Source: Mycobacterium sp. (GTDB lineage: Bacteria > Actinomycetota > Actinomycetes > Mycobacteriales > Mycobacteriaceae). From it: a stretch of DNA of 64,000 bases. Where the stretch lies: positions 62,001-126,000 of the forward strand of contig NZ_JASBVP010000011.1 in assembly GCF_029961025.1 (NCBI RefSeq). The letters are read 5' to 3'. Made by a program: the position numbers and the translations under genes. The notes beneath the pieces were generated by a model. It was not told the DNA's origin. It saw nothing but the letters and a program-made list of their open reading frames with translations, and did no database searches. Below are positions 9,851 to 18,418 of this stretch, one piece after another. Every line of letters begins with the position of its first letter. The stretch's first letter is position 1.

Positions 9851-10515
9851 CGCTCGGCCTTTCGCTGTTGCGCCCGATCGCCGTCCCGGCAGAGGGGATC
9901 GGCGGCCCCGGGTGAGATCCGCACGGTGTGCAGCCGCTGGATGACGGTGATCACGCTGGTCACCGCGAGCAGCCACATCGCCACGGGCAGCGCCCACGGC
10001 AGCGGAACGACCGGCAGATCCGACACCCCGGCACCGACCAGCACGATAATCAACCGTTCCGGGCGTTCGATCAGGCCGCGGTCGCCGGCGAGCCCGCTGG
10101 CTTCCGCCCGGGCCTTGATGTAGGAGATCACCTGCGAGGTGACCAGGCAGATCAACGTCGCCGCCACCAGCGAGGTGTGGTGCAGCCCGAACGCCGCCCA
10201 CCACGCCAGTCCGCTGAACACCGCGCCGTCGCTGATGCGGTCGCAAGTGGCGTCCAGCACCGCGCCGAAACGGCTGCCGCCACCGCTTTCCCGGGCCATC
10301 GCCCCGTCGAGCATGTCGAAATGCACAAAAAACCACACCACCAGCGTGCCGGCGAACAGCCGGCCGGTCGGAAACAGCGTCAGCGCGGCCAGCACGCCCG
10401 CCGCGGTGCCGACGATGGTGACACCGTCCGCGGTGAAGCCGGCCCGCAGCAACGCCCGCGCCACCGGTGCGGTGACACCGCTGAAGGCGGTCCGGGCCAG
10501 CCGCAGCTTGCTCAC
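9847..10515 (-). CDS. pgsA: CDP-alcohol phosphatidyltransferase PgsA1 (phosphatidylinositol phosphate synthase)
   Basis: Integral membrane enzyme that condenses CDP-diacylglycerol with inositol 1-phosphate. The 222 residues contain the complete CDP-alcohol motif D-x2-D-G-x2-A-R-x8-G-x3-D-x3-D, beginning DMLDGAMARE and ending FGAVLDATCD, followed by several hydrophobic helices. The start is a GTG at 10515 (VSKLRLAR) overlapping the preceding stop by four bases; a longer reading upstream is a shadow of the HIT gene. Neighbours PatA and PimA use its product. Matches Rv2612c in order and size. Confidence 0.95.
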   Translation of the reverse strand: MSKLRLARTAFSGVTAPVARALLRAGFTADGVTIVGTAAGVLAALTLFPTGRLFAGTLVVWFFVHFDMLDGAMARESGGGSRFGAVLDATCDRISDGAVFSGLAWWAAFGLHHTSLVAATLICLVTSQVISYIKARAEASGLAGDRGLIERPERLIIVLVGAGVSDLPVVPLPWALPVAMWLLAVTSVITVIQRLHTVRISPGAADPLCRDGDRAQQRKAER

Positions 10516-11162
10516 GGTTGCCGCTCCCATTCGGCGGCCAGCAGCCGGCGGGTGTCCCGCAGCAACTGCGGCAGGACCTTGGAGTCGCCGATGATGGTGA
10601 TGAAGTTGGCGTCGCCACCCCACCGCGGGACGACGTGCACGTGCAGGTGTTCGGCCAGCGAACCGCCCGCCGACGTCCCCAGGTTCAGGCCGACGTTGAA
10701 GCCGTGCGGCCGCGACACCGCCTTGATCACGCGGATCGCCTTCTGGATGAACGCCATCAGCTCGGCACTCTCCTTGTCGGTGAGATCCTCTAGTTCGGAT
10801 ACCCGCCGGTACGGCACGATCATCAGGTGGCCGGGGTTATACGGATAAAGGTTGAGCACCGCGTAGACCTGCTCGCCCCGGGCCACCACCAGACCGTCCT
10901 CGTCGGGGAGCTGCGGGATGTCGGTGAACGGCTGTGCGGGGGAGGCGTTGTCGCGCCGCAACGGGGCCTCGGCCAGATAGCTCATTCGATACGGTGTCCA
11001 CAGTCGCTGCAGGTGATCGGGTTCGCCGACACCCCGGTCGATGATGCTCGCCGACTCTCCGGCGGCGCATTGCCCGTGCCGGCGCTGCCCGCCGCCACCG
11101 CTGCCGGAGTCCGTGATCGTCTCCGGGTTGCGATCCGCGGCTGCGAGTTCCTCGTCATTCAC
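10512..11162 (-). CDS. HIT family protein (Rv2613c-like, probable Ap4A phosphorylase)
   Basis: A 216-residue histidine-triad protein. The triad [10 protein letters not shown] (His172, 174, 176) is complete and the preceding [17 protein letters not shown] is typical of the family. The M. tuberculosis orthologue has been characterised as a diadenosine tetraphosphate phosphorylase. The first 45 residues are low-complexity and poorly conserved, so the true start may be further in, for example near [10 protein letters not shown]. It overlaps thrS by eight bases and pgsA by four, placing it inside one operon; a link between tRNA synthetase by-product Ap4A and its removal is plausible. Confidence 0.9.
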   Translation of the reverse strand: MNDEELAAADRNPETITDSGSGGGGQRRHGQCAAGESASIIDRGVGEPDHLQRLWTPYRMSYLAEAPLRRDNASPAQPFTDIPQLPDEDGLVVARGEQVYAVLNLYPYNPGHLMIVPYRRVSELEDLTDKESAELMAFIQKAIRVIKAVSRPHGFNVGLNLGTSAGGSLAEHLHVHVVPRWGGDANFITIIGDSKVLPQLLRDTRRLLAAEWERQP

Positions 11163-13224
11163 GACTGGCTACTTTCACCAGATCGGCTGTGGGGGCTGCA
11201 TTTTGGCGCTCGGCTATCCACTTCACGATGGCTGCGACCGCCTCATCGCAGGCCACGCCGTTGATCTGGGTACGGTCGGGAAACCTAAAGCTCACCGCGC
11301 CGGCACGGATGTCGCGGTCACCGGCCAGCAGCATGAACGGCACCTTCTGGTTGGTATGGTGCACGATCTTTTTGGCCATCCGATCGTCGCTGGTGTCGAC
11401 CTCGACCCGCACACCGTGCGACTTCAGCTGTGCGGCTACGTTTTCCAGATACGGCACGTGATCATCGGCGACCGGAATACCGACCACCTGCACCGGCGCT
11501 AACCACGCGGGGAACGCTCCGGCGTAATGCTCGGTGAGGATGCCGAAGAACCGCTCGATCGAGCCGAACAGCGCGCGGTGGATCATCACCGGCCGCCGCC
11601 GGCTGCCGTCGGCGGCGGTGTACTCCAGCTCGAAACGCTCCGGGGTGTTGAAGTCCAACTGGATGGTCGACATCTGCCAGTTGCGCCCCAGCGCGTCGCG
11701 GGTCTGCACGGAGATCTTCGGGCCGTAGAACGCCGCCCCGCCCGGATCGGAAACCAGCTCCAGCCCGGACGCCTGCGCGACTTCCGCCAGGGTGCTGGTG
11801 GCCGCGTCCCAAACCTCTTCGGACCCCACGAACTTCTGCGGGTCCCTCGTGGAAAGCTCCAGATAAAAGTCGGTGAGCCCGTAGTCGCCGAGCAACTCGA
11901 GCACGAACCGCAGCAGTGACGCCAGCTCGTCGCGCATCTGTTCGCGGGTGCAGAAAATGTGCGAGTCGTCCATGGTGAACCCGCGGGCCCTGGTCAATCC
12001 GTGCACCACGCCGGATTTCTCGTAGCGGTAGACGGTGCCGAACTCGAAGAGCCGCAGCGGAAGCTCCCGATAGGACCGACCGCGGGCCCGATAGATCAGG
12101 CAGTGCATCGGGCAGTTCATCGGCTTGAGGTAGTAGTCCTGCCCGGGTTTGCGCAGGCTGCCGTCGTCGTTGTATTCGGCATCGAGGTGCATCGGGGGGA
12201 ACATGCCCTCGGCGTACCAGCTCAGGTGCCCGGAGGTGCGGAACAGCCGCGCCTTGGTGATGTGCGGGGTGTTGACGAATTCGTAGCCCGCCTCGATGTG
12301 CTTGCGCCGCGAGTACTCCTCCAGTTCCCGCCGGATGATACCGCCCTTCGGATGGAAAACCGGTAGACCGGAACCGATTTCATCCGGAAAGCTGAACAGG
12401 TCCAGCTCCAGGCCCAGTTTGCGATGGTCGCGGCGCTGGGCTTCTTCGATCAGCTTCAGGTGACGCTCGAGCGCCTCCTGCGACTCCCAGGCTGTGCCGT
12501 AAATGCGTTGCAGGCTGGGATTGTTCTGATCCCCCCGCCAGTAGGCGGCGGAACTGCGGGTGAGCTTGAAGGCCGGAATATAGCGGGTTGTGGGGATGTG
12601 CGGTCCGCGACACAAGTCGCTCCACACCCGTTCGCGGGTGCGGGGATTGAGGTTGTCGTAAGCGGTGAGCACGTCACCGCCGACCTCCATGATCTCGGCG
12701 TCACCGGACTTGTCGTCGATCAGCTGCAGCTTGTACGGCTCGTTGGCCAGCTCGGCACGGGCCTGCTCTGTGGATTGGTAAACCCGCCGGGAGAACAGCT
12801 GACCCTCCTTGACGATCTGGCGCATCCGCTTTTCCAGCGCCGCCAAGTCCTCCTCGGTGAACGGCTCCGCCACGTCGAAGTCGTAGTAGAACCCGTCGGT
12901 GATCGGCGGGCCGATCCCCAGCTTGGCCCCCGGGAACAGGTCCTGGACGGCCTGGGCCAGCACGTGCGCGCACGAGTGCCGGATGACGCTGCGGCCCTCC
13001 TCGGTGTTGGCGGCCACCGGGGCGACCTCGACGTCGCGCTCGGGCGCCCAGCTCAAGTCGTGCAACGCACCGTGAGCGTCACGCACCACGACGACCGCGT
13101 CGGGCGCTCCCCGGCCCGGCAACCCCGCCGCCCGCACCGCCTCGGCCGCGGTGGTACCCGCGGGCACCCGGATCAGGGCTGCGGCGGCGGGTTGTGCGGG
13201 GGCACTCATCGGGATCGTCTCCAA
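11155..13224 (-). CDS. thrS: Threonyl-tRNA synthetase
   Basis: Class II aminoacyl-tRNA synthetase, 689 residues. An N-terminal TGS domain is followed by the editing domain with [11 protein letters not shown], then the catalytic core with PMNCPMHC (zinc-binding Cys), [15 protein letters not shown] (motif 2) and a C-terminal anticodon-binding domain. It heads the thrS-HIT-pgsA-patA-pimA-nudix operon; every downstream junction overlaps, so thrS transcription probably drives PIM synthesis genes. The promoter must lie in the 190 bases upstream. Confidence 0.97.
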   Translation of the reverse strand: METIPMSAPAQPAAAALIRVPAGTTAAEAVRAAGLPGRGAPDAVVVVRDAHGALHDLSWAPERDVEVAPVAANTEEGRSVIRHSCAHVLAQAVQDLFPGAKLGIGPPITDGFYYDFDVAEPFTEEDLAALEKRMRQIVKEGQLFSRRVYQSTEQARAELANEPYKLQLIDDKSGDAEIMEVGGDVLTAYDNLNPRTRERVWSDLCRGPHIPTTRYIPAFKLTRSSAAYWRGDQNNPSLQRIYGTAWESQEALERHLKLIEEAQRRDHRKLGLELDLFSFPDEIGSGLPVFHPKGGIIRRELEEYSRRKHIEAGYEFVNTPHITKARLFRTSGHLSWYAEGMFPPMHLDAEYNDDGSLRKPGQDYYLKPMNCPMHCLIYRARGRSYRELPLRLFEFGTVYRYEKSGVVHGLTRARGFTMDDSHIFCTREQMRDELASLLRFVLELLGDYGLTDFYLELSTRDPQKFVGSEEVWDAATSTLAEVAQASGLELVSDPGGAAFYGPKISVQTRDALGRNWQMSTIQLDFNTPERFELEYTAADGSRRRPVMIHRALFGSIERFFGILTEHYAGAFPAWLAPVQVVGIPVADDHVPYLENVAAQLKSHGVRVEVDTSDDRMAKKIVHHTNQKVPFMLLAGDRDIRAGAVSFRFPDRTQINGVACDEAVAAIVKWIAERQNAAPTADLVKVASRE

Positions 13225-13367
13225 CGCGTCGGGGGCATCTGGTCAGTGTCTTGGGCTGCGTCTTCCGGTATCCGGGAATTTGCGTCAACCGTTGTCATGC
13301 TATCGGTGCCGGGCGGCTCCGGGCCCGGGCACCGGCGGCCGCCGGGCGAAGGCGACGGCCGCGCCGC

Positions 13368-13394
13368 CGGCAAGACTCACCTGCCGTCTTGCCG
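13368..13394 (-). terminator. Hairpin downstream of aldo/keto reductase
   Basis: A perfect inverted repeat, CGGCAAGAC and GTCTTGCCG, with a 9-base loop, lies 24 bases beyond the stop of the minus-strand aldo/keto reductase. There is no U tract after it, as is common for proposed mycobacterial hairpin terminators. It could equally act on the plus strand, where no gene needs it. Confidence 0.5.
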
Positions 13395-13417
13395 ATCGGT
13401 GCGCCGCGCGCGGCGCG

Positions 13418-14290
13418 TCAGGCGTTCTGCTCTCCGATCGCCGCTAGCATCTCGATCTCTTCGTCGGAGAGCGTGATCTCGGCGGCGGCGACGTTCTCCT
13501 CCAGATGCTCCACCTTGGAGGTTCCCGGAATCGGCAGCATCACCGGCGATCGGTGCAACAGCCACGCCAGGGCCATTTGCGCGGGGGTCGCATCGTGCTC
13601 GGCGGCAATCCGCCGCAGCGGGCCGTCCGTCGCCGCCAGTGACCCGGCGGCCAGCGGGAACCATGGGATGAAGCCGATGCCCTGCTCGGCACAGGCGTTC
13701 AACACCGGCTCGGCGCGGCGGTTGGTCAGGTGGTAGAGGTTTTGCACCGAGGCGATCGGCGCGATCTGCTGAGCGGCTCGAAGCTGCTCGACGGTGACCT
13801 CCGACAGGCCGATGTGGCGGATTTTGCCCTCCTCCTTGAACTTGAGCAATTCACCGACCTGGTCCGCCAGCGGGAAGTCGGGGTCGATGCGGTGCAGCTG
13901 AAACAGGTCGATGGTGTCGACGCCCAAGCGGCGCAGGCTCATCTCGACTTCCTGGCGCAGATAGCTCGGATTGCCCAACGGGATCCACACATCCGGCCCG
14001 GTGCGCAGCAGCCCGGCCTTGGTCGCGATCACCAATCCCGGATAGGGGTGCAGCGCCTCCCGGATGATCTCCTCGGAGATGTAGGGGCCGTACGAGTCGG
14101 CGGTGTCAATGAAATTGACGCCGAGTTCTACCGCCCGGCGCAACACCCGAACGGCCTGGTCGCGGTCGGCGGGCGGCCCCCAAACCCCCGGCCCGGTCAG
14201 GCGCATCGCGCCGAAACCGAGCCGGTTGACCGTCAGGTCACCACCGAGGGGGAAGGTGCCGGATGCCTGGGCGATGCGATATGCGGTCAC
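13418..14290 (-). CDS. Aldo/keto reductase
   Basis: A 290-residue NADPH-dependent oxidoreductase with a TIM-barrel fold. The catalytic tetrad is present: Asp62 and Tyr67 in FIDTADSYG, Lys91 in IATKAG, and His133 in FQLHRID; the cofactor segment PIPGTSKVEHLEENV is near the C-terminus. It resembles the group reducing small carbonyls; the substrate is unknown. It lies alone on the minus strand between thrS and the regulator-ferredoxin operon. Confidence 0.93.
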   Translation of the reverse strand: MTAYRIAQASGTFPLGGDLTVNRLGFGAMRLTGPGVWGPPADRDQAVRVLRRAVELGVNFIDTADSYGPYISEEIIREALHPYPGLVIATKAGLLRTGPDVWIPLGNPSYLRQEVEMSLRRLGVDTIDLFQLHRIDPDFPLADQVGELLKFKEEGKIRHIGLSEVTVEQLRAAQQIAPIASVQNLYHLTNRRAEPVLNACAEQGIGFIPWFPLAAGSLAATDGPLRRIAAEHDATPAQMALAWLLHRSPVMLPIPGTSKVEHLEENVAAAEITLSDEEIEMLAAIGEQNA

Positions 14291-14427
14291 GGCTATGACG
14301 GTACGCCAAGGCTGCGGCGCCCCGCACGCGACTCGGCCGTCGAACCGGTGCTTCCTTCCCCGGTGCCGGCCCGGCTATCACCGCGTGCACCAAGCCAATT
14401 CCCAAACCGTTGCTACCCGCTGCGACC

Positions 14428-14853
14428 TCAGCCGGATAGCAGCAGAGCCCCGGCCACCAGCAAAGCGATCACCTTGATCACCTCCAGCCCGACGTAGACG
14501 TGGTGGCTGCGAGAGCGGCGCGTGCCCAGCCCGGCCAGCACCGTGTCGGAGCGGCGGTTCAAAAAGGGCCGCACCGCCCCCAACTGGAGGGCCAGCGCGG
14601 CGAACGCGACAATGAACGCCGCCGTGGCGCCCGCAGGTGGCATCCGGGCCACGCTGGCCAGCAGGATGACGATGACGAACCCGACCTCCACGCCGTTGAG
14701 CGCACGGAAAACCAGACGGCCGATGCCAAGGCCGATCTGCACTGTCACGTTGGGCGCCCGGAATTTGAGCGGCGCCTCCAGAAACGAGATGGCCAGCACC
14801 ATGCCCAGCCAGACAAAGGTGATAGCCACCGTAACCGCCGATGACGCGCTCAT
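14428..14853 (-). CDS. Small integral membrane protein, unknown function
   Basis: About 141 residues with four predicted transmembrane segments: SSAVTVAITFVWLGMVLAIS, a segment around GVEVGFVIVILLASV, one around ATAAFIVAFAALALQLG, and the C-terminal VIKVIALLVAGALLL. I do not recognise a family with certainty. The start is the ATG at 14853, which overlaps the stop of the Fe-S-type regulator (ATGA), so it is coupled to that gene and through it to the ferredoxin. Conserved charged positions inside the membrane part (EAPLKF, Glu in HHVYVGLEVIK) could bind a metal or haem, but this is only a guess. Confidence 0.75.
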   Translation of the reverse strand: MSASSAVTVAITFVWLGMVLAISFLEAPLKFRAPNVTVQIGLGIGRLVFRALNGVEVGFVIVILLASVARMPPAGATAAFIVAFAALALQLGAVRPFLNRRSDTVLAGLGTRRSRSHHVYVGLEVIKVIALLVAGALLLSG

Positions 14854-15548
14854 GCCGTGGCTCCGTGCAATCTTTTCTGCGATCTTTCCTGCGATCTGAG
14901 GTGCGCCACACACAGATCGGGTTCGGCGAACGCGTCCAGCCGATCAACCAGGATTGGTGCCTTCCAGGTTTCCAGGGCGCCCTGCATGAGCCCGAGGTGA
15001 ACCGGGCAGATCACGGTCCCCCGGGTTTCGGCGAGCTCAAGGAACGGGCAGTGCCGCAGGCCAATCTGTTTCTCCCCGTCGGCGTCGCGGCGCTCGGGAG
15101 CGAAACCGAGCTCGTCAAGGACCGCGATCAGCCGAGTGATTGAGCCCTCCACGCCGATCCGTCTCGCGCGCCGACCCGGTGCTTCCAGCCGCCGGCCCCA
15201 GGCTCGGCCCGCGGCCACCGCTTTGGCCCGTGGATTCGGGTCGGCGGCGAACCCGTTCGCCAGGATCTCGGCGAGCAGCCGGTAGCGGCGCGGTCCGCCA
15301 CGATCCATCTGCCGGATCGCCTGAAACAGCAGCGCCGGGCGTCCCGGACCTCCCCGACCGGGCGGCACGCGCTCCACCTGTCCGTCACCGACCAGGGTGT
15401 CCAAATGGAAGCGGACGGTGTTGGGATGCACACCCAGCTCATCGGCGATCGCGGCGATGCTCATGGGCGTGCCGGCCGCCTTCAGCACGCGGAGCACCTC
15501 ACGACGACGGCCGGCAGGCTCCCCGGATGACCTGGAGATGACGTTCAC
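14850..15548 (-). CDS. Winged-helix regulator with SufR-like cysteines (paralogue 1)
   Basis: A 232-residue DNA-binding regulator. Residues 15-80 form a winged HTH (MSIAAIADELGVHPNTVRFHLDTL; wing GRGGPGRPALLF). The C-terminal domain has HCPFLELAE with Cys167, ICPVHLGLMQG with Cys181, and DLCVAHL with Cys213: C-x13-C-x31-C. SufR-type repressors use cysteines in such a domain to hold an Fe-S cluster sensing iron, oxygen or NO. It sits in a three-gene operon, overlapping the ferredoxin upstream and the membrane protein downstream by four bases each. Two paralogues lie at 17.5 and 27.8 kb. The cluster is inferred, not shown. Confidence 0.85.
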   Translation of the reverse strand: MNVISRSSGEPAGRRREVLRVLKAAGTPMSIAAIADELGVHPNTVRFHLDTLVGDGQVERVPPGRGGPGRPALLFQAIRQMDRGGPRRYRLLAEILANGFAADPNPRAKAVAAGRAWGRRLEAPGRRARRIGVEGSITRLIAVLDELGFAPERRDADGEKQIGLRHCPFLELAETRGTVICPVHLGLMQGALETWKAPILVDRLDAFAEPDLCVAHLRSQERSQKRLHGATA

Positions 15549-15901
15549 GCTCCCTGGGACTCGCTTACCCTCGGCAGGCTAGCCACCAACGGAGCGTCGA
15601 CGCCCAGTGGGCCGAGTTTGGCGGCTCCGCCCGGTGATCCGAGCGGCCCGTCGCGGCCCGGCAGGGTCTGGTAGAAAAACGCCGCGTTGTCCGCTTGGTA
15701 GGGCTGCAGCTCTTCCGGCAGGTCGTCCTCATAGTAGATCGCCTGAACCGGACACACCGGTTCGCAGGCTCCGCAATCCACGCACTCATCCGGGTGGATG
15801 TAGAGCGCGCGAGCGCCCTCATAGATGCAGTCCACCGGGCACTCCTCCACGCAGGCCCGGTCCATCACGTCCACACAGGGCTCCCCGATCACATACGTCA
15901 T
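15545..15901 (-). CDS. fdxA: 7Fe ferredoxin FdxA
   Basis: A 118-residue [3Fe-4S][4Fe-4S] ferredoxin. Cysteines match the Azotobacter FdI pattern shifted by one: Cys9, 17 and 50 for the 3Fe cluster and Cys21, 40, 43 and 46 for the 4Fe cluster. The C-terminal extension (DNAAFFYQTLPGRDGPLGSPGG) is typical of mycobacterial FdxA (Rv2007c), a DosR-regulon member in M. tuberculosis. It donates electrons to cytochromes P450 or other oxidoreductases. It is first in the fdxA-regulator-membrane protein operon, with an inverted repeat just upstream, so the regulator may control its own operon. Confidence 0.95.
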   Translation of the reverse strand: MTYVIGEPCVDVMDRACVEECPVDCIYEGARALYIHPDECVDCGACEPVCPVQAIYYEDDLPEELQPYQADNAAFFYQTLPGRDGPLGSPGGAAKLGPLGVDAPLVASLPRVSESQGA

Positions 15902-15911
15902 GTCCGCGGAG

Positions 15912-15934
15912 TTTACACAACCTGGTTTGTGAAA
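15912..15934. promoter_or_regulatory. Inverted repeat between fdxA and DUF2249-cupin gene
   Basis: TTTACACAACC and GGTTTGTGAAA form an imperfect 23-base inverted repeat starting 10 bases upstream of the fdxA ATG and about 55 bases upstream of the divergent DUF2249-cupin gene. Position between divergent redox genes and beside a SufR-like regulator makes it a good operator candidate. Confidence 0.55.
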
Positions 15935-15986
15935 ACTAGGAAGGCTAGGTTACCCTTTTCAAAACCATAGGAAGGCACCCGAATCC

Positions 15987-16586
15987 ATGGCCGACACCGA
16001 ACTCGACGTCCGGCAGCTGCGCAAGCCCGACAAACACCCGAAGATCTTCGCCGCCTACGCGGCGCTATCGGCCGGTCAGTCCTTGGTGCTAGTCACCAAC
16101 CACGACCCCAAGCACCTGCGCCAGGAATTCGCCGCCGGCCATGCCGGCAGTTACCGCTGGGAGTACCTGGAGAGCGGCCCCACGGTCTGGCGGTGCCGCA
16201 TCACCAAGCTCACCGCCACCCCACTACCCCGGATCCTGGTGAACACCGCCGAGGCCACCGCCATGGAGCCGGACCGGCGAGGCGCGGTGTGGAAGCTCGA
16301 CGTCCCGGACCGAGACCTGGACTGCAACATCATCGCGCTGCCACCCGGTGGCGGGATCGACACCCACGCCGGTGCCGAGGTCGACGTCGTAATCCACGTG
16401 CTGGCCGGCAGCGGGCAACTCGTCACCGAGGGGGGAACGATCGACCTGGCCCCTGGCGCGCTGTTGTGGCTGCCTCGACGCTCCCAGCGGCAGTTCCGCG
16501 CCGGCCGCGACGGGCTGCGCTACCTGACGGTGCACCGCAAGCGCGAGATCGTGCCGCTGACCCCCGCGGTGCGGGAGGCGGGCTGA
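15987..16586 (+). CDS. DUF2249 domain fused to cupin
   Basis: A 199-residue two-domain protein. Residues 5-75 match the DUF2249 type (LDVRQLRKPDKHPKIF, VLVTNHDPKHLRQEF, YRWEYLESGPTVWRCRITK), a small domain often found near NO-, haem- or hemerythrin-related proteins. Residues 95-190 are a cupin with GGGIDTHAGAEVDVVIHVLAGSG, LAPGALLWLPRRSQRQF; its metal His/Glu set looks partial. It is divergent from fdxA and coupled (TGATG) to the downstream methyltransferase. A role in sensing or handling small oxidised nitrogen species is inference only. Confidence 0.82.
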   Translation: MADTELDVRQLRKPDKHPKIFAAYAALSAGQSLVLVTNHDPKHLRQEFAAGHAGSYRWEYLESGPTVWRCRITKLTATPLPRILVNTAEATAMEPDRRGAVWKLDVPDRDLDCNIIALPPGGGIDTHAGAEVDVVIHVLAGSGQLVTEGGTIDLAPGALLWLPRRSQRQFRAGRDGLRYLTVHRKREIVPLTPAVREAG

Positions 16587-17410
16587 TGATCGGTCGACGA
16601 GACGCCTCGCGAGCGGCACTGCCGGCCGCACGCCGCGCCGATACCACCGTGCAAGGGCATTGGCTGTTGGCACGGTTGGGCAAACGGGTGCTCCGACCGG
16701 GGGGTCGTGGGCTCACCCGCACCCTGCTGGCCCACGCCGGGGTGTCCGGGGCCGACGTGCTCGAGCTGGCCCCGGGGCTGGGCCGCACGGCCACCGAGAT
16801 CCTGGCCCATCACCCCCGTTCCTATCTGGGTGCCGAGCAGGATCCCGACGCCGCGCATTCGGTCCGCGGCCTGGTCGCCGGGCACGGCGATGTGCGGGTC
16901 ACCGACGCGGCCGATACCGGCCTGCCCGACGGCAGCGCCGACGTCGTCATCGGCGAGGCGATGCTCACCATGCAGGGCGACCCGGCAAAGCACGCCATCG
17001 TCGCCGAGGCGGTGCGGGTGCTGCGCCCACAGGGCCGTTACGCCATCCACGAACTCGCGCTGACACCGGACACCGTCGCCGAGACCGTCAAGACCGACGT
17101 CCGGCAGTCGCTGGCCCGCGCGATCAAGGTCAACGCCCGCCCGCTGACCATCGCCGAGTGGCGGCGGCTGTTGACCGATCACGGGCTGGTCGTCGACCAC
17201 GTCGCCACCGCCCCGATGGCGTTGCTTGAATGGCGGCGGCTCATCGCCGACGAGGGTCTCCTCGGTGCACTGCGGTTCACCAAGAACCTGCTCACCCACC
17301 ACGACGCCCGTCGGCGCGTGCTTCAGATGCGCCGCACCTTCCGCAACCACCGGGAACGGTTGACCGCCGTGGCGATCGTTGCCCACAAGCCCGGCCCGCC
17401 GGTCCGATGA
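16586..17410 (+). CDS. SAM-dependent methyltransferase (class I)
   Basis: A 274-residue Rossmann methyltransferase. Motif I is VLELAPGLGRTATEIL, then YLGAEQDPDAAHSV (motif II acidic residue), DTGLPDGSADVVIGEAML (motif IV) and the VRVLRPQGRYAIHELAL strand. The start is the ATG at 16586, overlapping the cupin stop by one base; a longer upstream reading is a shadow of the cupin gene. The C-terminal region (WRRLLTDHGLVVDHVATAPM) resembles small-molecule methyltransferases. Substrate unknown. Pairing with a DUF2249-cupin suggests a redox or detoxification role. Confidence 0.88.
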   Translation: MIGRRDASRAALPAARRADTTVQGHWLLARLGKRVLRPGGRGLTRTLLAHAGVSGADVLELAPGLGRTATEILAHHPRSYLGAEQDPDAAHSVRGLVAGHGDVRVTDAADTGLPDGSADVVIGEAMLTMQGDPAKHAIVAEAVRVLRPQGRYAIHELALTPDTVAETVKTDVRQSLARAIKVNARPLTIAEWRRLLTDHGLVVDHVATAPMALLEWRRLIADEGLLGALRFTKNLLTHHDARRRVLQMRRTFRNHRERLTAVAIVAHKPGPPVR

Positions 17411-17417
17411 TCGCTGC

Positions 17418-17437
17418 GCCGGGCGGAGCCGCCCGGC
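17418..17437. terminator. Bidirectional hairpin between convergent genes
   Basis: GCCGGGCGG and CCGCCCGGC form a perfect 9-bp inverted repeat with a 2-base centre, 7 bases after the methyltransferase stop and about 40 bases beyond the stop of the convergent regulator. No U tract. A second GC-rich palindromic stretch (GGCGCGCC) follows. Confidence 0.5.
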
Positions 17438-17477
17438 CGCGTGGGGCGCGCCGGGCGGCGCCGATCGCGCCTGAAGG

Positions 17478-18221
17478 TCACTCGTCGGCGAACACTGTGA
17501 CCACACACACTTCGGGCTCGACGAACGGCTCGAGTTCGACCCGTGGCACCGGCCGCGATCTCACCGTCGAGGAGCCTTCGGCCCTAGCGGTATTGGCGAG
17601 CATCCCCTGCAACAAGCCCCGGTGCAGCGCACAGCCAACCTCCGGATAGGCGCGAGCCAACTCTCGCACCGGACAGGCGTGCAGCCGAATGTTACGCCGC
17701 ATGGTGCCGTCCGGTGGCTCGGCGGCCGGGGTCAACTCGGGGCAAAACCCCATCCGTTGCAGCAGGTCCGCCGTCATTGCGGCCCGGCGATCGAGGGCTG
17801 TGCGCGCCGAGGAAGAATTCGATTCACCTTGTGTCGCACCATCTTCCCCCAGTGCACCCGCAAGCCGAGCGGCCCATCGCCACCCCGCCCGCTCAGCGCG
17901 TCGCCGGCGTGTTTCCGCGGTGTCGCCCAGCTCGAGCGCCAGCAGCTCGGCGAAACTCCGATAGTCAAGGCGTCCGTGCACCGCCAGGTAGCCGGTGCGG
18001 GGGCGACCGACCCCGGTCCGCTTCATGCGGGTTCGCGTGATAAACCCTTGGTCGCACAAGGTGTCCAGGTGAAACCGCGCGGTGGAGACATGCAGCCCCA
18101 GCCGCGCCGCCAGCTGGGCCGCGTCGACCGGACCGTATTCACGGACCAGTTGCAGCACCCGGTCGCGTTGCCGTGGCACCGGTTGCGGCGGCCGGTCCCC
18201 GCGCCTGGGCTGAACCGCCAT
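17478..18221 (-). CDS. Winged-helix regulator with SufR-like cysteines (paralogue 2)
   Basis: A 247-residue regulator of the same family as the one at 14.9 kb. Winged HTH at about 15-85 (VDAAQLAARLGLHVSTARFH, wing GVGRPRTGYLAV). C-terminal cysteines: Cys183 in HACPVREL, Cys197 in VGCALHRGLLQG, Cys239 in PEVCVVTV, i.e. C-x13-C-x41-C. It is divergent from ctaD, and the gap between them holds a TTAGCGGA-type repeat that recurs before the sulfite-oxidase fusion and resembles the NO reductase promoter. The likely role is an Fe-S repressor or activator of these genes, sensing NO or oxygen; this is inference. Confidence 0.86.
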   Translation of the reverse strand: MAVQPRRGDRPPQPVPRQRDRVLQLVREYGPVDAAQLAARLGLHVSTARFHLDTLCDQGFITRTRMKRTGVGRPRTGYLAVHGRLDYRSFAELLALELGDTAETRRRRAERAGWRWAARLAGALGEDGATQGESNSSSARTALDRRAAMTADLLQRMGFCPELTPAAEPPDGTMRRNIRLHACPVRELARAYPEVGCALHRGLLQGMLANTARAEGSSTVRSRPVPRVELEPFVEPEVCVVTVFADE

Positions 18222-18257
18222 CCCGGTGCCCCCTCCGTCGGTCTACCACTCGTGACA

Positions 18258-18290
18258 TTTAGCGGATATTATTCGTTGATATTAGCGGAG
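18258..18290. promoter_or_regulatory. Repeat operator upstream of ctaD and its regulator
   Basis: TTAGCGGA occurs at 18259-18266 and 18282-18289 (23 bases apart), and GATATTA at 18265-18271 and 18278-18284. The left part AGCGGAT-ATT-ATTCGTT is a degenerate inverted repeat. The same sequence type, including GGATAyTATTC, recurs at 22738-22760. It lies 37-69 bases upstream of the regulator start and about 130-160 upstream of ctaD. Confidence 0.65.
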
Positions 18291-18418
18291 CTTTGCCGTT
18301 CGTCACTATAGGAGACGAACAGATGGGTGCCGGAGCCGACCAACCGTGTGCGGCCGGTGCGACACGAGGCGGCGGGGACATAGCGGCGGCAGGCCGCGCG
18401 ATGAGAGCCTGAAACGCG

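Noticed and set aside
9851..10618. Long N-terminal extension of PatA over the pgsA gene
   Set aside because: Sequence is a high-GC shadow of pgsA; the GTGA overlap gives a normal PatA start.
15931..15960. IdeR-like iron box (CTAGGAAGGCTAGGTTACCC) upstream of the DUF2249-cupin gene
   Set aside because: Only half of the 19-bp palindromic consensus is matched and the left arm is one base short.
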